DNA of 64,000 nt from positions 1-64,000 of the forward strand of contig CAZRDX010000017.1 in assembly GCA_964599235.1 (NCBI GenBank), read 5' to 3'. Positions within the stretch are counted from its first letter, which is position 1, and each line of letters opens with the position of its first letter. This document shows, in pieces, positions 1-8,614 of the stretch. The position numbers and the translations under genes were made by a program. This stretch comes from DRPN01 sp964599235. Lineage in GTDB: Bacteria > Bacteroidota > Bacteroidia > Bacteroidales > VadinHA17. The notes beneath the pieces are model-generated. The model was not told the origin of the DNA. It saw nothing but the letters and a program-made list of their open reading frames with translations, and made no database searches.

Positions 1-3000
1 CGGGACGGTAGCTCCGCATGTAGTGCAGGAACGTCCCGGCCAGATAATAGTAATCGATCTCACCCAGCAGATTGGTATAGATAGCGTTACAGTCCCAGGC
101 ATCCCATGAGTCCGCCAGGAAATTGAAGATCGAGTTTTTGGCTGCTCTTCCGTGCAGCAGGTTTCTTTCGGCTTCGCAGAGCGGCACATCCGTACTGTCC
201 CAGACCACCCTGTCGGCAAGGGTGGCATGGGCTTCCATCCAGAAGGCATTGCCGGCGCTGGCTGTGATGTAGTAATCCTGCGTATAATGCATGAACTCAT
301 GAGCCAGCACCTGTTTCAGCCTGGTGGGCGTTTCAATCTCTGCGTTGATCAGCATATAGCCGTTCAGCATCCCCAGCAGTCCCACACACCCCAGGTCCTC
401 GATCATACGCTTCACATACACATCGAACGTACCGTCGGGCGTGTCCAGTCCCAGCGCTTTGTATTTGGCTATCACTTTCGGGAGATACTCGGTGATGTCC
501 TGCACCAGCAAAGGAACACCACTGACATGCCACGACTGCGATGTCTGGTGTTTCCCGTAAAGGACCTTCATGTAGGCCTCTTCCGCATCCTTGTAAAAGA
601 CCCGGATGTTGTTGCGTTCATACACGTCCGTATAGCCCCACAGGAAGTTCTGCCTCGACCAGCCCGACACCTTGGTCAGATGATGGGTCAGGAGCACCAG
701 CGAGGTGTCCGCCATGCTCAGATGCATGTCGTCGAATACCTTCCATTTTCTTTCTCTCTCGTCATAATAGACGGCCTGGAAGCTGTCGATGTTCTTCTCC
801 GTCACTTTCGACTTATCGATGTTCTTCAGTTTGATCAGCAGCGGTATGGCGAAGGTGTCGGCAAAGCTGACGGTCACATCGTAGGCGGTGTAAAGGGTCA
901 TTGTGTCGGGGGCGGCCGGAGGGTCAAAGATACGGGTGACGGTCAGCCGGAAGTCGCTGTTGTGGAAGTTGCGGGGCACATGTACCTCGATGCTGTCGAG
1001 GCGGATGACCTTTGCCGAGTCGGTCACATGGATCACCTCGTCGTACAACACCTCTCCATAGGCCTTCACCTTCAGTTTTTCGCTGTACATCGTATCACAA
1101 CCCGTCTCATAGAGGCAGCAGCGGTAATAGGCCGTGGTTCGCGGCTTCAGTACCAGCTCGCGTACTCCCACACGCTGCACGTTCGCCTTCAGGTCGGCCC
1201 GCTCCATCTCCTCACTCACCTTCACCCATTCGGTGCCGTCGGAAGAGGCTTCCCAGAACACCTCGCCCCGGTAGATGTCCAGCGGCGGCACCAGCGTCAC
1301 CGTGCCGTCGCTGACCGTCCCGTCAGCCAGACCGGAAAGCGAAGTGACATGCATGCCAGGATACCGCCCGGCAATGACATCATCCTCCGTCACCCGCTCA
1401 AAAACGATCGTATCGGTGTTCACAAATTCCAGCACCGGAAAAGTATAGATGTAGTTATTGTAGATGGTGGTGTAAAGCGGTGCCGAGGAATTGAACACCT
1501 TGCAGTAATACCGGTTGCCGATGTTCGTCTCATTGATCACCAGCTTCAGCACAGGATCGTTCCCCACATCTTCCATCTTCTTCTCCGGCGCACTGTTCTC
1601 CCGGAACTCGGGATATACGAACCAGTAGTACTCATTGCCCGGATGGGACAATGGCGAGATGTCGCGGATATCGATGGTGACGGTATCCCCGATACGTACC
1701 TTGAAAACCTTTTTGGTCAGGGGGATTTCCCTCTGTTTCTGAAATCCGAAAGCCAGGTTATTGGCTACAGGAATATCACTGAACACCAGTCGGTTGCTGT
1801 CAAGCCGCACGAACTTGTTCGCACCGTCGGCAGCGGTCATGAGCGCTTCCGGCACCGGTCCCCGGATATCGTTGTTCTGCAGAAGCACGGTGATGTTCTG
1901 CGGAAGACCGGTCAACGTAGCGGGGATGCTGTCGATGCGGTTATCATTGAGGATGAGTTCTTTCAGGTTAGCGAGCTCACCGATCGCCGGAGGGATGAAG
2001 GTGATCCTGTTGTGGGACAGATCGATCTTCTCCAGTTGTTCCGACTGTCCCAGGCTCACGGGGATGTCGCTGATCCTGTTCCCGGAGGCCGTCAGCTCTT
2101 TCAGCACCGGAAAAAGGGCCACGCCTTCCGGCAGTCTCTCCAGAAGGTTCCGGTCGGCATAGAACCGTTCCAGTGCCAGCAGGTGGCCGATCTCTTCCGG
2201 GAGGGAGGTGATGCGGTTGTCCGAGATGTCCAGGAGGTGCAGGGAGCTCAGGGTGCAGAGGCCGGCGGGGAGGGCTCCGGCGATCGCGTTCCGCTGCAGC
2301 GCCAACTTGGTCAGCAGCGGAGCGTCCCACACAGCATCCTCAAAGCCGGTGAAACGGTTGCCGTTGAGGTCGACCGACAGGACCTTCGGCAGCTCCAGCG
2401 CCGGCACCGGCCCGTCCAGCAGGTTGCCGGAGAGGTTCAGCACGGTCAGCTCCCGCAGATTGTTCAGCGACGACGGCAGGGGACCGCTCAGCTGCTGACC
2501 GGTGATGAAGAGCTGCTGTAGTGAAGAGAGGTTGCCCAGCTCCTCAGGCAGCTGTCCGCTCAGCCCTCCCCTGCCGTAAACGAGGGTATCCCGGTTGAGG
2601 AACAGATACTTGAGTGCCGGAAGGTTGCCGATCGTGGCAGGGATCGTCCCCTCCACCCCGTTCTGCAGCTCCAGCCATTCCAGCGCTGTGAGCTGGTCTA
2701 TATCCGCGGGTATCGCTGCATGAAAGTTGCCTTTGTATTGTATTCCGTTTACGTACACCGCCCCGTGCCGGATCACCAGATGCTTCAGGTGCGTCAGGTT
2801 GGTGAGGGTGGACGGCAGGGTGCCGTTGAAGCAGCCGGTAAGATCGAGCTCGCGGAGCTCAGTCAGATCACCCAGGGCGTCGGGAAGGCTTTGTTCGGTG
2901 GCCGGCGGAATCTCCACCTGCAGACGAAGACCGATCACCCGGCCGTTCATCACCGTCACCCCCGGCCAGCTCCAGACCGTTTTTGTAAGGTCCCAGCCCG

Positions 3001-4117
3001 TAGCCTGGTATCCTCCCAGGGCATGGTAAAGAGCCACCAGCGCCAGCGAATCCTGTGTGCTGACAGCAATGGCCTCGGGCGACAGAACCACCGCCACCGA
3101 AAGATTGCTGGAAAAAGTACCCGAAGGCATCCCCATGCTGCCGTTGTTGTTGAGCAGATAGTAGCCGTTGTAACTGCCTCCCCAGCCGAAGTTCAAATGG
3201 AAATACCCCTGGTCGTCATACCCGTCGATCACGACGGCATGACTGACCGGATCGCCCGGCAGGCCGGCATAGAGGGGACGACCGTTGTCCAGCTCTTCTC
3301 TCAGGTAGAAATCATCGGTAAGACCGTTCCTGGCGAAAAAATGAAAATACTCCGCGATCCTTTCCCTCAGGTCCGCATCCGGCGAAGGAGAGCTGCCCGG
3401 CGGATCGGGAGTGAACTGCATATCCATCGCGATGGCCACATGATACGACAACAGCTCCGGGTCGGAGTAATCGGCATTTGAAAAATCGGCGCATATGTTA
3501 CCATAAGGCTCGTAATAATAGCAGTGGGAACCGTACCCTCTCACCGTGGTCCCTTTTTCTGCCGCATGGTACAGCAGGATCTGCGTGAGGGCTGTGGCAA
3601 CACATCCGGTCCAGCTGTTGCCCACCTCGGCATGATGGTATTGATCCAATGAGATATTGTATTTGTACAGCAAGGGGGACACCACTTCACCTTTGGAAGC
3701 TTCCGTAGGCTTCACCATGTGGTAACAGAGATCCGGCGAATCCTCGTAATGATGCAGCAGCGACCTTACCCCGGGAGAGAGTTCACCGGCGAACTCTCCC
3801 TGAACATCGGAATAAGCGACCACCCGGTAAGCGTCATGGTTCACAGCCACGACGGCAAAACCGCCGGCAGAGCTTTGAAAAACAAACACAGGCGTCCTCA
3901 CCCCTGCCGGAGAACTGTATACCGGCATCAGGGTGTATTCGGTTCCCTTGGCACCGGCATCGCCGTAACGCTGGTCAAGAAACGTTCTGGCAAGCTCCTT
4001 TGCCCTGTCTTCCAGGGACGACTGGGCAGATAAGGGCAACCATGAGAAGAGCAGGATCATCTGAAGGATCCAGAAGCCCCATGTACGCCTTTGTTTGGCC
4101 GGTCTGTTTTCCGTCAT
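1..4117 (-). CDS. Secreted C10 (streptopain-like) protease with leucine-rich repeats and an HExxH domain, 3' partial
   Basis: This reads in one frame from ATG at 4117 off the window edge, giving at least 1372 residues. A signal peptide (about 1-32) precedes a streptopain-type propeptide-like region. The peptidase C10 domain covers about 150-345, with Cys172 in a TGCVATALTQ motif and His293 in SHAVVIDGYDD followed by the family's FHLNFGWGG signature. About 13 leucine-rich repeats follow (about 385-800), then Ig-like segments (about 805-1005). A second protease-like module carries HEFMH at 1273-1277 and WMEAHATLAD with Glu1295, as in gluzincin metallopeptidases. C10 enzymes are secreted cysteine proteases; the LRRs probably bind a protein or glycan. 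The C terminus lies outside the window, so a type IX sorting domain is possible but unseen. It sits 32 bp behind a gene for a sorting-domain protein. The C10 call is firm; activity of the HExxH module is inferred. Confidence 0.93.
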   Translation of the reverse strand, partial: MTENRPAKQRRTWGFWILQMILLFSWLPLSAQSSLEDRAKELARTFLDQRYGDAGAKGTEYTLMPVYSSPAGVRTPVFVFQSSAGGFAVVAVNHDAYRVVAYSDVQGEFAGELSPGVRSLLHHYEDSPDLCYHMVKPTEASKGEVVSPLLYKYNISLDQYHHAEVGNSWTGCVATALTQILLYHAAEKGTTVRGYGSHCYYYEPYGNICADFSNADYSDPELLSYHVAIAMDMQFTPDPPGSSPSPDADLRERIAEYFHFFARNGLTDDFYLREELDNGRPLYAGLPGDPVSHAVVIDGYDDQGYFHLNFGWGGSYNGYYLLNNNGSMGMPSGTFSSNLSVAVVLSPEAIAVSTQDSLALVALYHALGGYQATGWDLTKTVWSWPGVTVMNGRVIGLRLQVEIPPATEQSLPDALGDLTELRELDLTGCFNGTLPSTLTNLTHLKHLVIRHGAVYVNGIQYKGNFHAAIPADIDQLTALEWLELQNGVEGTIPATIGNLPALKYLFLNRDTLVYGRGGLSGQLPEELGNLSSLQQLFITGQQLSGPLPSSLNNLRELTVLNLSGNLLDGPVPALELPKVLSVDLNGNRFTGFEDAVWDAPLLTKLALQRNAIAGALPAGLCTLSSLHLLDISDNRITSLPEEIGHLLALERFYADRNLLERLPEGVALFPVLKELTASGNRISDIPVSLGQSEQLEKIDLSHNRITFIPPAIGELANLKELILNDNRIDSIPATLTGLPQNITVLLQNNDIRGPVPEALMTAADGANKFVRLDSNRLVFSDIPVANNLAFGFQKQREIPLTKKVFKVRIGDTVTIDIRDISPLSHPGNEYYWFVYPEFRENSAPEKKMEDVGNDPVLKLVINETNIGNRYYCKVFNSSAPLYTTIYNNYIYTFPVLEFVNTDTIVFERVTEDDVIAGRYPGMHVTSLSGLADGTVSDGTVTLVPPLDIYRGEVFWEASSDGTEWVKVSEEMERADLKANVQRVGVRELVLKPRTTAYYRCCLYETGCDTMYSEKLKVKAYGEVLYDEVIHVTDSAKVIRLDSIEVHVPRNFHNSDFRLTVTRIFDPPAAPDTMTLYTAYDVTVSFADTFAIPLLIKLKNIDKSKVTEKNIDSFQAVYYDERERKWKVFDDMHLSMADTSLVLLTHHLTKVSGWSRQNFLWGYTDVYERNNIRVFYKDAEEAYMKVLYGKHQTSQSWHVSGVPLLVQDITEYLPKVIAKYKALGLDTPDGTFDVYVKRMIEDLGCVGLLGMLNGYMLINAEIETPTRLKQVLAHEFMHYTQDYYITASAGNAFWMEAHATLADRVVWDSTDVPLCEAERNLLHGRAAKNSIFNFLADSWDAWDCNAIYTNLLGEIDYYYLAGTFLHYMRSYRP

Positions 4118-4149
4118 GTTCCCTTTACATTTAAGATTCATTCGTTCTG

Positions 4150-4764
4150 TCATCTGATCACGATCTTTTCCGTCCTATGCAGTTCTCCGCTCTCCACGGT
4201 AATGATATATATCCCTTCAGGCAGGTCGATGCGCCAGGCTTCTTCCCCGTCCATGGTACGTTCCATCACGATTCTGCCTTGCAGATTGTGGATGTATATC
4301 TTTCCTTTTCCTTCCGAATGAGAGGGCAGGCGGATATGGAGCAGACCGGTAACCACAGTAGGATAGATCAGGATCTCGCCCGCAGATACCTTTTTTGAGC
4401 CGCCCCAGGGAGAGACCGAGATCTTCAGGCCCAGCGAAACGGTGGCATGGCAACGGTTTCCGTCCGTCACCCTCAGCACCAGCACATCTCCCTGTTGAGG
4501 CACGAAGGATGCCTGTTCATCCTGGGAGATCACCTCGTTGTTGAGGAACCACTGGTACCGGTAAGGAGGTACACCTCCCCTTATATCGAAACCGCTCAGA
4601 TCGAGGACCACCGGGATATCTTCGGGCACATTCTCTTCAAACAGGGTTTCCGCCTGCAGTCTTTCCCGCGCCTGCGGAGGCATCTCCATTTTCACGACGG
4701 TCTGGGCCGTGGCAAGGACGGCTGTCAGGAAAAGAACGTTGGTCCAGAAAAGCCTTTTTTTCAT
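4150..4764 (-). CDS. Small secreted protein with a type IX secretion C-terminal sorting domain
   Basis: The 204-residue product starts at MKKRLFWTN, where a clean signal peptide (1-21, ending ATAQ) begins; the reading frame extends further upstream but has no plausible start there. Residues about 50-118 form a PKD/SprB-like beta domain (GGVPPYRYQWFLN). Residues 131-204 are a type A sorting domain: IYPTVV, then IYIHNLQGRIV, then LPEGIYIITVESG ending in KIVIR. Such domains direct export by the type IX system and anchoring at the cell surface. It has little room for an enzyme, so it may be an adhesin or a partner of its neighbours. It lies 4 bp after the BACON-FGE lipoprotein and 32 bp before the C10 protease, so the three genes probably form one transcript. 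Confidence 0.9.
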   Translation of the reverse strand: MKKRLFWTNVLFLTAVLATAQTVVKMEMPPQARERLQAETLFEENVPEDIPVVLDLSGFDIRGGVPPYRYQWFLNNEVISQDEQASFVPQQGDVLVLRVTDGNRCHATVSLGLKISVSPWGGSKKVSAGEILIYPTVVTGLLHIRLPSHSEGKGKIYIHNLQGRIVMERTMDGEEAWRIDLPEGIYIITVESGELHRTEKIVIR

Positions 4765-4768
4765 GATC

Positions 4769-5890
4769 TCAGTTTTTGGGAATGACCAGCCGGAACCCCG
4801 GCGCATGGTATGAACCGTCATACAGGAACCCTTCCGTGCTGATGTCCGGAGGCAAATGGATACGGCTGTAGACCTTGCAGCTGTTGTCACTGTACTGGAA
4901 CTGATCGGAGAAAATATCCCCGCCCCGCACCACTTTGTCGGTACCTGCAGAGGGTCCCGTTGGGTTCGTCGATGAGGCGGGAGGCGGATTCTCTTCGGTC
5001 CATGCCTCATACCAGTCGTTGCACCATTCGCAGACGTTCCCGCTCATGTCATACAGTCCCAGCTCGTTGGGCATCTTCTGCCCCACATTGTGTTTCCGGC
5101 CATCGGAGTTGAAAAAATACCACGCCACCTCATCGATGTTGTCGCTGCCGGCATATTCGGTGTATACGGCCTTCTTGCCACCACGGGCCGCCACCTCCCA
5201 TTCATGTTCGGTAGGCAAACGCATGTCGTAGCCCGTCAGCTCCCTGATGCGCGGGAGAAAACTCACGTTGATCTGCTCCCAGTTCACCACCACCGGATGG
5301 TCCGGGAAACTGTACTCCCCTTCATAGGGCAGACTGCCCGTCACCGCCTGCCATTGCGCATTGGTGATCTCGGTCTCCGAAATGTAGTAACTGTCGAGGT
5401 AAACATCCCGGCTCAGGAAATACAGTCCTCCTTCCAGATGAAAGGTAGTATCCGCATACACGGGAAGGAACGTGAACTTCACCCCCCCGATCATCAGTTC
5501 GATACGGTCCCGTCCTTCCTGAAACACCCGGATCTTCTCCGTGAGCTTATCCGCAGTGATGGTCACCTCCGTCTCACGGCTGAACCGGGGATTCTCCTCC
5601 ACGGCGATCAGCAGGCCGGTCGTACTGTCCGCCGCGGAAACGGAAAACGTGACCCATCCGGCGTCACATTCCGCCTGCCATTCCCGGTTGGTACGCACCA
5701 CCAGCAGGGCGGCATCCCCCTCGGCCCCGAAAGAAAGGGAATGCACCGACACTTTCAAATAGGCCTCCTCTTGTTGCTCTGTCCCGCTCCCGTCATCCGG
5801 GTCGTCCGGTTTTACCGTTTCATCATCTTTTCCGCAGGATACTACTGCCAGAACAAGAAAAAGGTAGAACCATGATCTGATGACTTTCAT
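4769..5890 (-). CDS. BACON-domain lipoprotein with formylglycine-generating-enzyme (SUMF1-like) domain
   Basis: The 373-residue protein has an SPII signal peptide with lipobox Cys19 (LAVVSC), an acidic linker, a BACON-like domain (about 44-126, with the NREWQAECDAGWVTFS pattern) and an FGE-sulfatase/SUMF1 domain (about 135-373). The latter shows ETEITNAQW, MRLPTEHEWEVAARGG, GLYDMSGNVCEWCNDWY and a terminal GFRLV. BACON domains are usually carbohydrate- or mucin-binding. FGE-like domains in Bacteroidota lipoproteins are often not true sulfatase maturases; the normal RGGSW is RGGDI here, so activity on sulfatases is doubtful. It is the first gene of the apparent three-gene operon ending in the C10 protease. 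Confidence 0.9.
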   Translation of the reverse strand: MKVIRSWFYLFLVLAVVSCGKDDETVKPDDPDDGSGTEQQEEAYLKVSVHSLSFGAEGDAALLVVRTNREWQAECDAGWVTFSVSAADSTTGLLIAVEENPRFSRETEVTITADKLTEKIRVFQEGRDRIELMIGGVKFTFLPVYADTTFHLEGGLYFLSRDVYLDSYYISETEITNAQWQAVTGSLPYEGEYSFPDHPVVVNWEQINVSFLPRIRELTGYDMRLPTEHEWEVAARGGKKAVYTEYAGSDNIDEVAWYFFNSDGRKHNVGQKMPNELGLYDMSGNVCEWCNDWYEAWTEENPPPASSTNPTGPSAGTDKVVRGGDIFSDQFQYSDNSCKVYSRIHLPPDISTEGFLYDGSYHAPGFRLVIPKN

Positions 5891-6165
5891 AAAAAACAGT
5901 TATATGATGAAACAAAGATCTCTTCTTCTCATCTTCGGAACAACCAAAGGGTGAACCAAATACATCCTTTGTCCGAACGTCCTGTCCTGAAGGGGGATCG
6001 TTAAAGATAAGAATTTCGTGTTACAATATCTTTCCGGGCACTCCAGTACGGGATATCTTCAACGAACGTTCTTACCTTTCCGGCTGTTCTCCCCTCGGTT
6101 GTCATTCAGGACCACATACACCGCTGTTCGGTTGCCTGGCTCCGGACTTTTTCTGACCGGATCGC

Positions 6166-7698
6166 TCATCTTTTTCTTTTCCGTATCTTTTTCTTGTAGG
6201 CTTTTTCTTTTACCGGCATGCCCGAATAACAATGCCGTGATGGCCGGAACCGTACGGGGCTGGAAGTATTCCCTCTTTCCCTGCTTTGGTGAAGGCCTCT
6301 ACTGCCACCCTCTTGTCCGTTTTTTCCTTCCGCACCTCTCTTCTCCCGGCATCCCAGCAGGAGGTTGAATCCGAATCTTACATTCACATTGCGTGTTTCC
6401 AGGGGACGTATCAGTCCCGGCACATCTGCCGAAACGATGTAGAACTGCACCGGATCACCTCCCAGCACCAGTCCGCCACCCAGGCTCATCACGCTGTTGT
6501 ACTGTGCGGTATATCCCAGCAGCAGCGACACTCTCTTCACCGGTGAGTATTGTCCGGTGAGGGTCACGGAGCTGACCAGCTTGGTGGGCAACACCTGCAT
6601 CTCTCCCTGAACACCGGCGATCAGCCTGTCGTTGACCTGATAAGAGGCACCGCCCAGCAGACGGGGAGGCAGCCAGGTGGTGTACGCCTCCTGAACATAC
6701 CGGACGTGGAACGAATTCACCAGGGCATCGATCAGGTCGTTGAAATAGCTCTCCCCTCCTTGCGGCAGCTGATCGATGCCCCGGTAGACCATCGCCCCCC
6801 GGCCGGTCATGTTGTTCAGATACGACCGCCAGCGGATGAACCCCACATCCAGAAGGGAAGCCGAAAAGGTCCATCTCTCCCCGTAGGGAACAATGACCCC
6901 TGCATCGACGGCAAGACCGGGATTGCGACCGTTGAAAAGAAGCTGCCCGACCGTGACATCATCCCGCAGGACAAGGTCGTTGAGTGAACCATCGGGGTTG
7001 GTGACCACCTCCACGGGAAGAGAGGTATTGACCCGTACATCACCACGGAAGAGAAGATTGAACGTGCGCGCATCCGTGGTCACATTCAGATGATTACGTG
7101 TCGTCGACAGATCCAGCTTGCCGAAAAGGAGTTTTCCTCTCACCCCGAAATAAATACCGTTCCATCCTTCATGCGACCATGTCACGGCATACTCCCGGTA
7201 ATGTTTCAGATAGGCTCCCGTACCTTCCAGCCCGGCTTTTTTCCCTTCGTAAGGGGTGTTGCCGTTCCAGAGAAGCTGAACACCTTCGGCAGGCAGGGTC
7301 AGCGGCAGATCCTCTTTTTCCGTGATGGTGAAATAAAAACTGTTCTTCCCCCATCGGTGTCCCAGCGCCAGCAACTGCAGATGGGCTTCCGCCCCCAGCA
7401 GATCACGCCGGTGCATCCTGCCGATGATCTTCTCCGCTTCAATACGTCTCTCTCCTGTAGCTTGTTTGGTGAACAGCTGGTTGTAGGTAAAAAGTGAGTT
7501 GCCGTAGTTGGCATGCACCGAGGAAAGGGCCGGTAACCCGACATACCAGGGACAGGCAAGAGATATGGCAGGATTGAGCAGGTTGCTCTCCGGCACCTCA
7601 TAAAGCATGTACATCATCGGATCATGCTGGGCTGCTCCCTCCTTCCCGCTCATCGAAAAAAAGAGGATAAACAGAGGAAAGAAAACCGTTCTTCTCAT
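6166..7698 (-). CDS. DUF5723-like outer-membrane beta-barrel protein
   Basis: The 510-residue protein has a signal peptide (ending near GAAQ), then the family pattern of N-terminal NLLNPA and YVGLPALSSVHANYG, and repeated amphipathic beta strands to about residue 450. This fits DUF5723, a Bacteroidota family related to PorP/SprF-like barrels with no firm function. The start chosen (7698, MRRTVFF) overlaps the upstream lipoprotein stop as ATGA. The last 60 residues are unusual: after the final barrel-like strand (FGFNLLLGC) comes a basic low-complexity tail ending KKKIRKRKR. A barrel normally ends on an aromatic strand, so the tail suggests loss of an ancestral stop codon. Confidence 0.82.
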   Translation of the reverse strand: MRRTVFFPLFILFFSMSGKEGAAQHDPMMYMLYEVPESNLLNPAISLACPWYVGLPALSSVHANYGNSLFTYNQLFTKQATGERRIEAEKIIGRMHRRDLLGAEAHLQLLALGHRWGKNSFYFTITEKEDLPLTLPAEGVQLLWNGNTPYEGKKAGLEGTGAYLKHYREYAVTWSHEGWNGIYFGVRGKLLFGKLDLSTTRNHLNVTTDARTFNLLFRGDVRVNTSLPVEVVTNPDGSLNDLVLRDDVTVGQLLFNGRNPGLAVDAGVIVPYGERWTFSASLLDVGFIRWRSYLNNMTGRGAMVYRGIDQLPQGGESYFNDLIDALVNSFHVRYVQEAYTTWLPPRLLGGASYQVNDRLIAGVQGEMQVLPTKLVSSVTLTGQYSPVKRVSLLLGYTAQYNSVMSLGGGLVLGGDPVQFYIVSADVPGLIRPLETRNVNVRFGFNLLLGCREKRGAEGKNGQEGGSRGLHQSRERGNTSSPVRFRPSRHCYSGMPVKEKAYKKKIRKRKR

Positions 7699-8396
7699 TG
7701 CAGGAGGATCTTTATGCCCACCCGCATGCCGAGCTGCAACCACAACTCCTGGTCAGGCCAGAAAGGAATGCTGTCCCGGGAAGGATCCGGAACTTCAAGA
7801 AAATATTCCTCGAACACCCACGCCAGATCCTGCATACGGTCCAGACGGTCCCCTTCCAGATAAACATCCTTCTCCCACAAACGATAAGCATCCCTCACTC
7901 CTCCATCAGCATCCGTGGGTGCCGGTTCCAGGATCAACGGCCCGTCAGGGTACAGGGAGTCGAAGATCCTCCGCGAAGCATCCGCAAAATAAAGCTGCAA
8001 TCCCATACGTGCCGGAACACTGTTCACGGCATTGAGACGGAACATCAGGGCAACGATCTCGCTGGTGTCCGTGATGAGTTCCGCGAGCGAGAGCTCCGTC
8101 TCCGCATGGTGGTAGAGAAGTCCCGGAGAAAAATAGAACGTCCCGTCGTAAAGGAACCAGTCGACCGTGTCAGGATCTACCGTGTCGGGAACAGGCCGGA
8201 GACGCAAGGTATCCACGAACTGGTCCGCCCGCAATAGGGTGTCGCCTACCGGTAAAGAAAATGTCGCATCATAGATCAGGGCGGGATCAATGTCTCCGGC
8301 ATCCTCGTCGATGCATCCCGCCGGCATCAGCACCATTCCCACCACGACGGCAAGGATCATCCTCAGCACCTTCCCTTCCCTGCTTGCTTTCTTCAT
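7695..8396 (-). CDS. Hypothetical SPII lipoprotein translationally coupled to a DUF5723 protein
   Basis: The 233-residue product has an N-terminal hydrophobic stretch and lipobox MPAGC with Cys28, followed by Asp/Glu residues. The rest is a mixed beta-rich domain with no family I recognise. Its stop overlaps the start of the DUF5723 gene by ATGA (7695-7698), which implies translational coupling and a shared job at the outer membrane. A TAnnTTTG element sits upstream at 8440-8447. Confidence 0.85.
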   Translation of the reverse strand: MKKASREGKVLRMILAVVVGMVLMPAGCIDEDAGDIDPALIYDATFSLPVGDTLLRADQFVDTLRLRPVPDTVDPDTVDWFLYDGTFYFSPGLLYHHAETELSLAELITDTSEIVALMFRLNAVNSVPARMGLQLYFADASRRIFDSLYPDGPLILEPAPTDADGGVRDAYRLWEKDVYLEGDRLDRMQDLAWVFEEYFLEVPDPSRDSIPFWPDQELWLQLGMRVGIKILLQ

Positions 8397-8439
8397 CGAA
8401 CCTTTACGTTCCTATCTGTACTTTCTCATCGTCCCGAAA

Positions 8440-8447
8440 CAAATTTA
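8440..8447 (-). promoter_or_regulatory. Candidate -7 element for the lipoprotein/DUF5723 operon
   Basis: On the minus strand this reads TAAATTTG, matching the Bacteroidota TAnnTTTG element about 45 bp upstream of the lipoprotein start. No TTTG is found at the expected -33 spacing, so support is partial. Confidence 0.4.
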
Positions 8448-8614
8448 ACCATTTTTTCGCTTTCTCTGTACGGGTATGATTATCCTCTTCCGGTAAAGCT
8501 GGCTTTTCCCATGGTCTCCATTCTACCGACCGGAGCTTTTTGACGAAAGTAGCGGTCTATCTTTTCCGCATTGTCTGAAAATAAAGTATTTTTCGCACGC
8601 AAAAAGTACAGAAA

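Noticed and set aside
152..2521. A 789-codon open frame on the plus strand
   Set aside because: It is antisense to the LRR part of the C10 protease, whose frame carries in-phase catalytic motifs; the plus-strand product has no recognisable domain.
5891..6165. Promoter or small gene in the 275-bp gap before the BACON-FGE lipoprotein
   Set aside because: Only near matches to TAnnTTTG (such as GATCTTTG at 5910-5917) and no coding frame with a plausible start were found.
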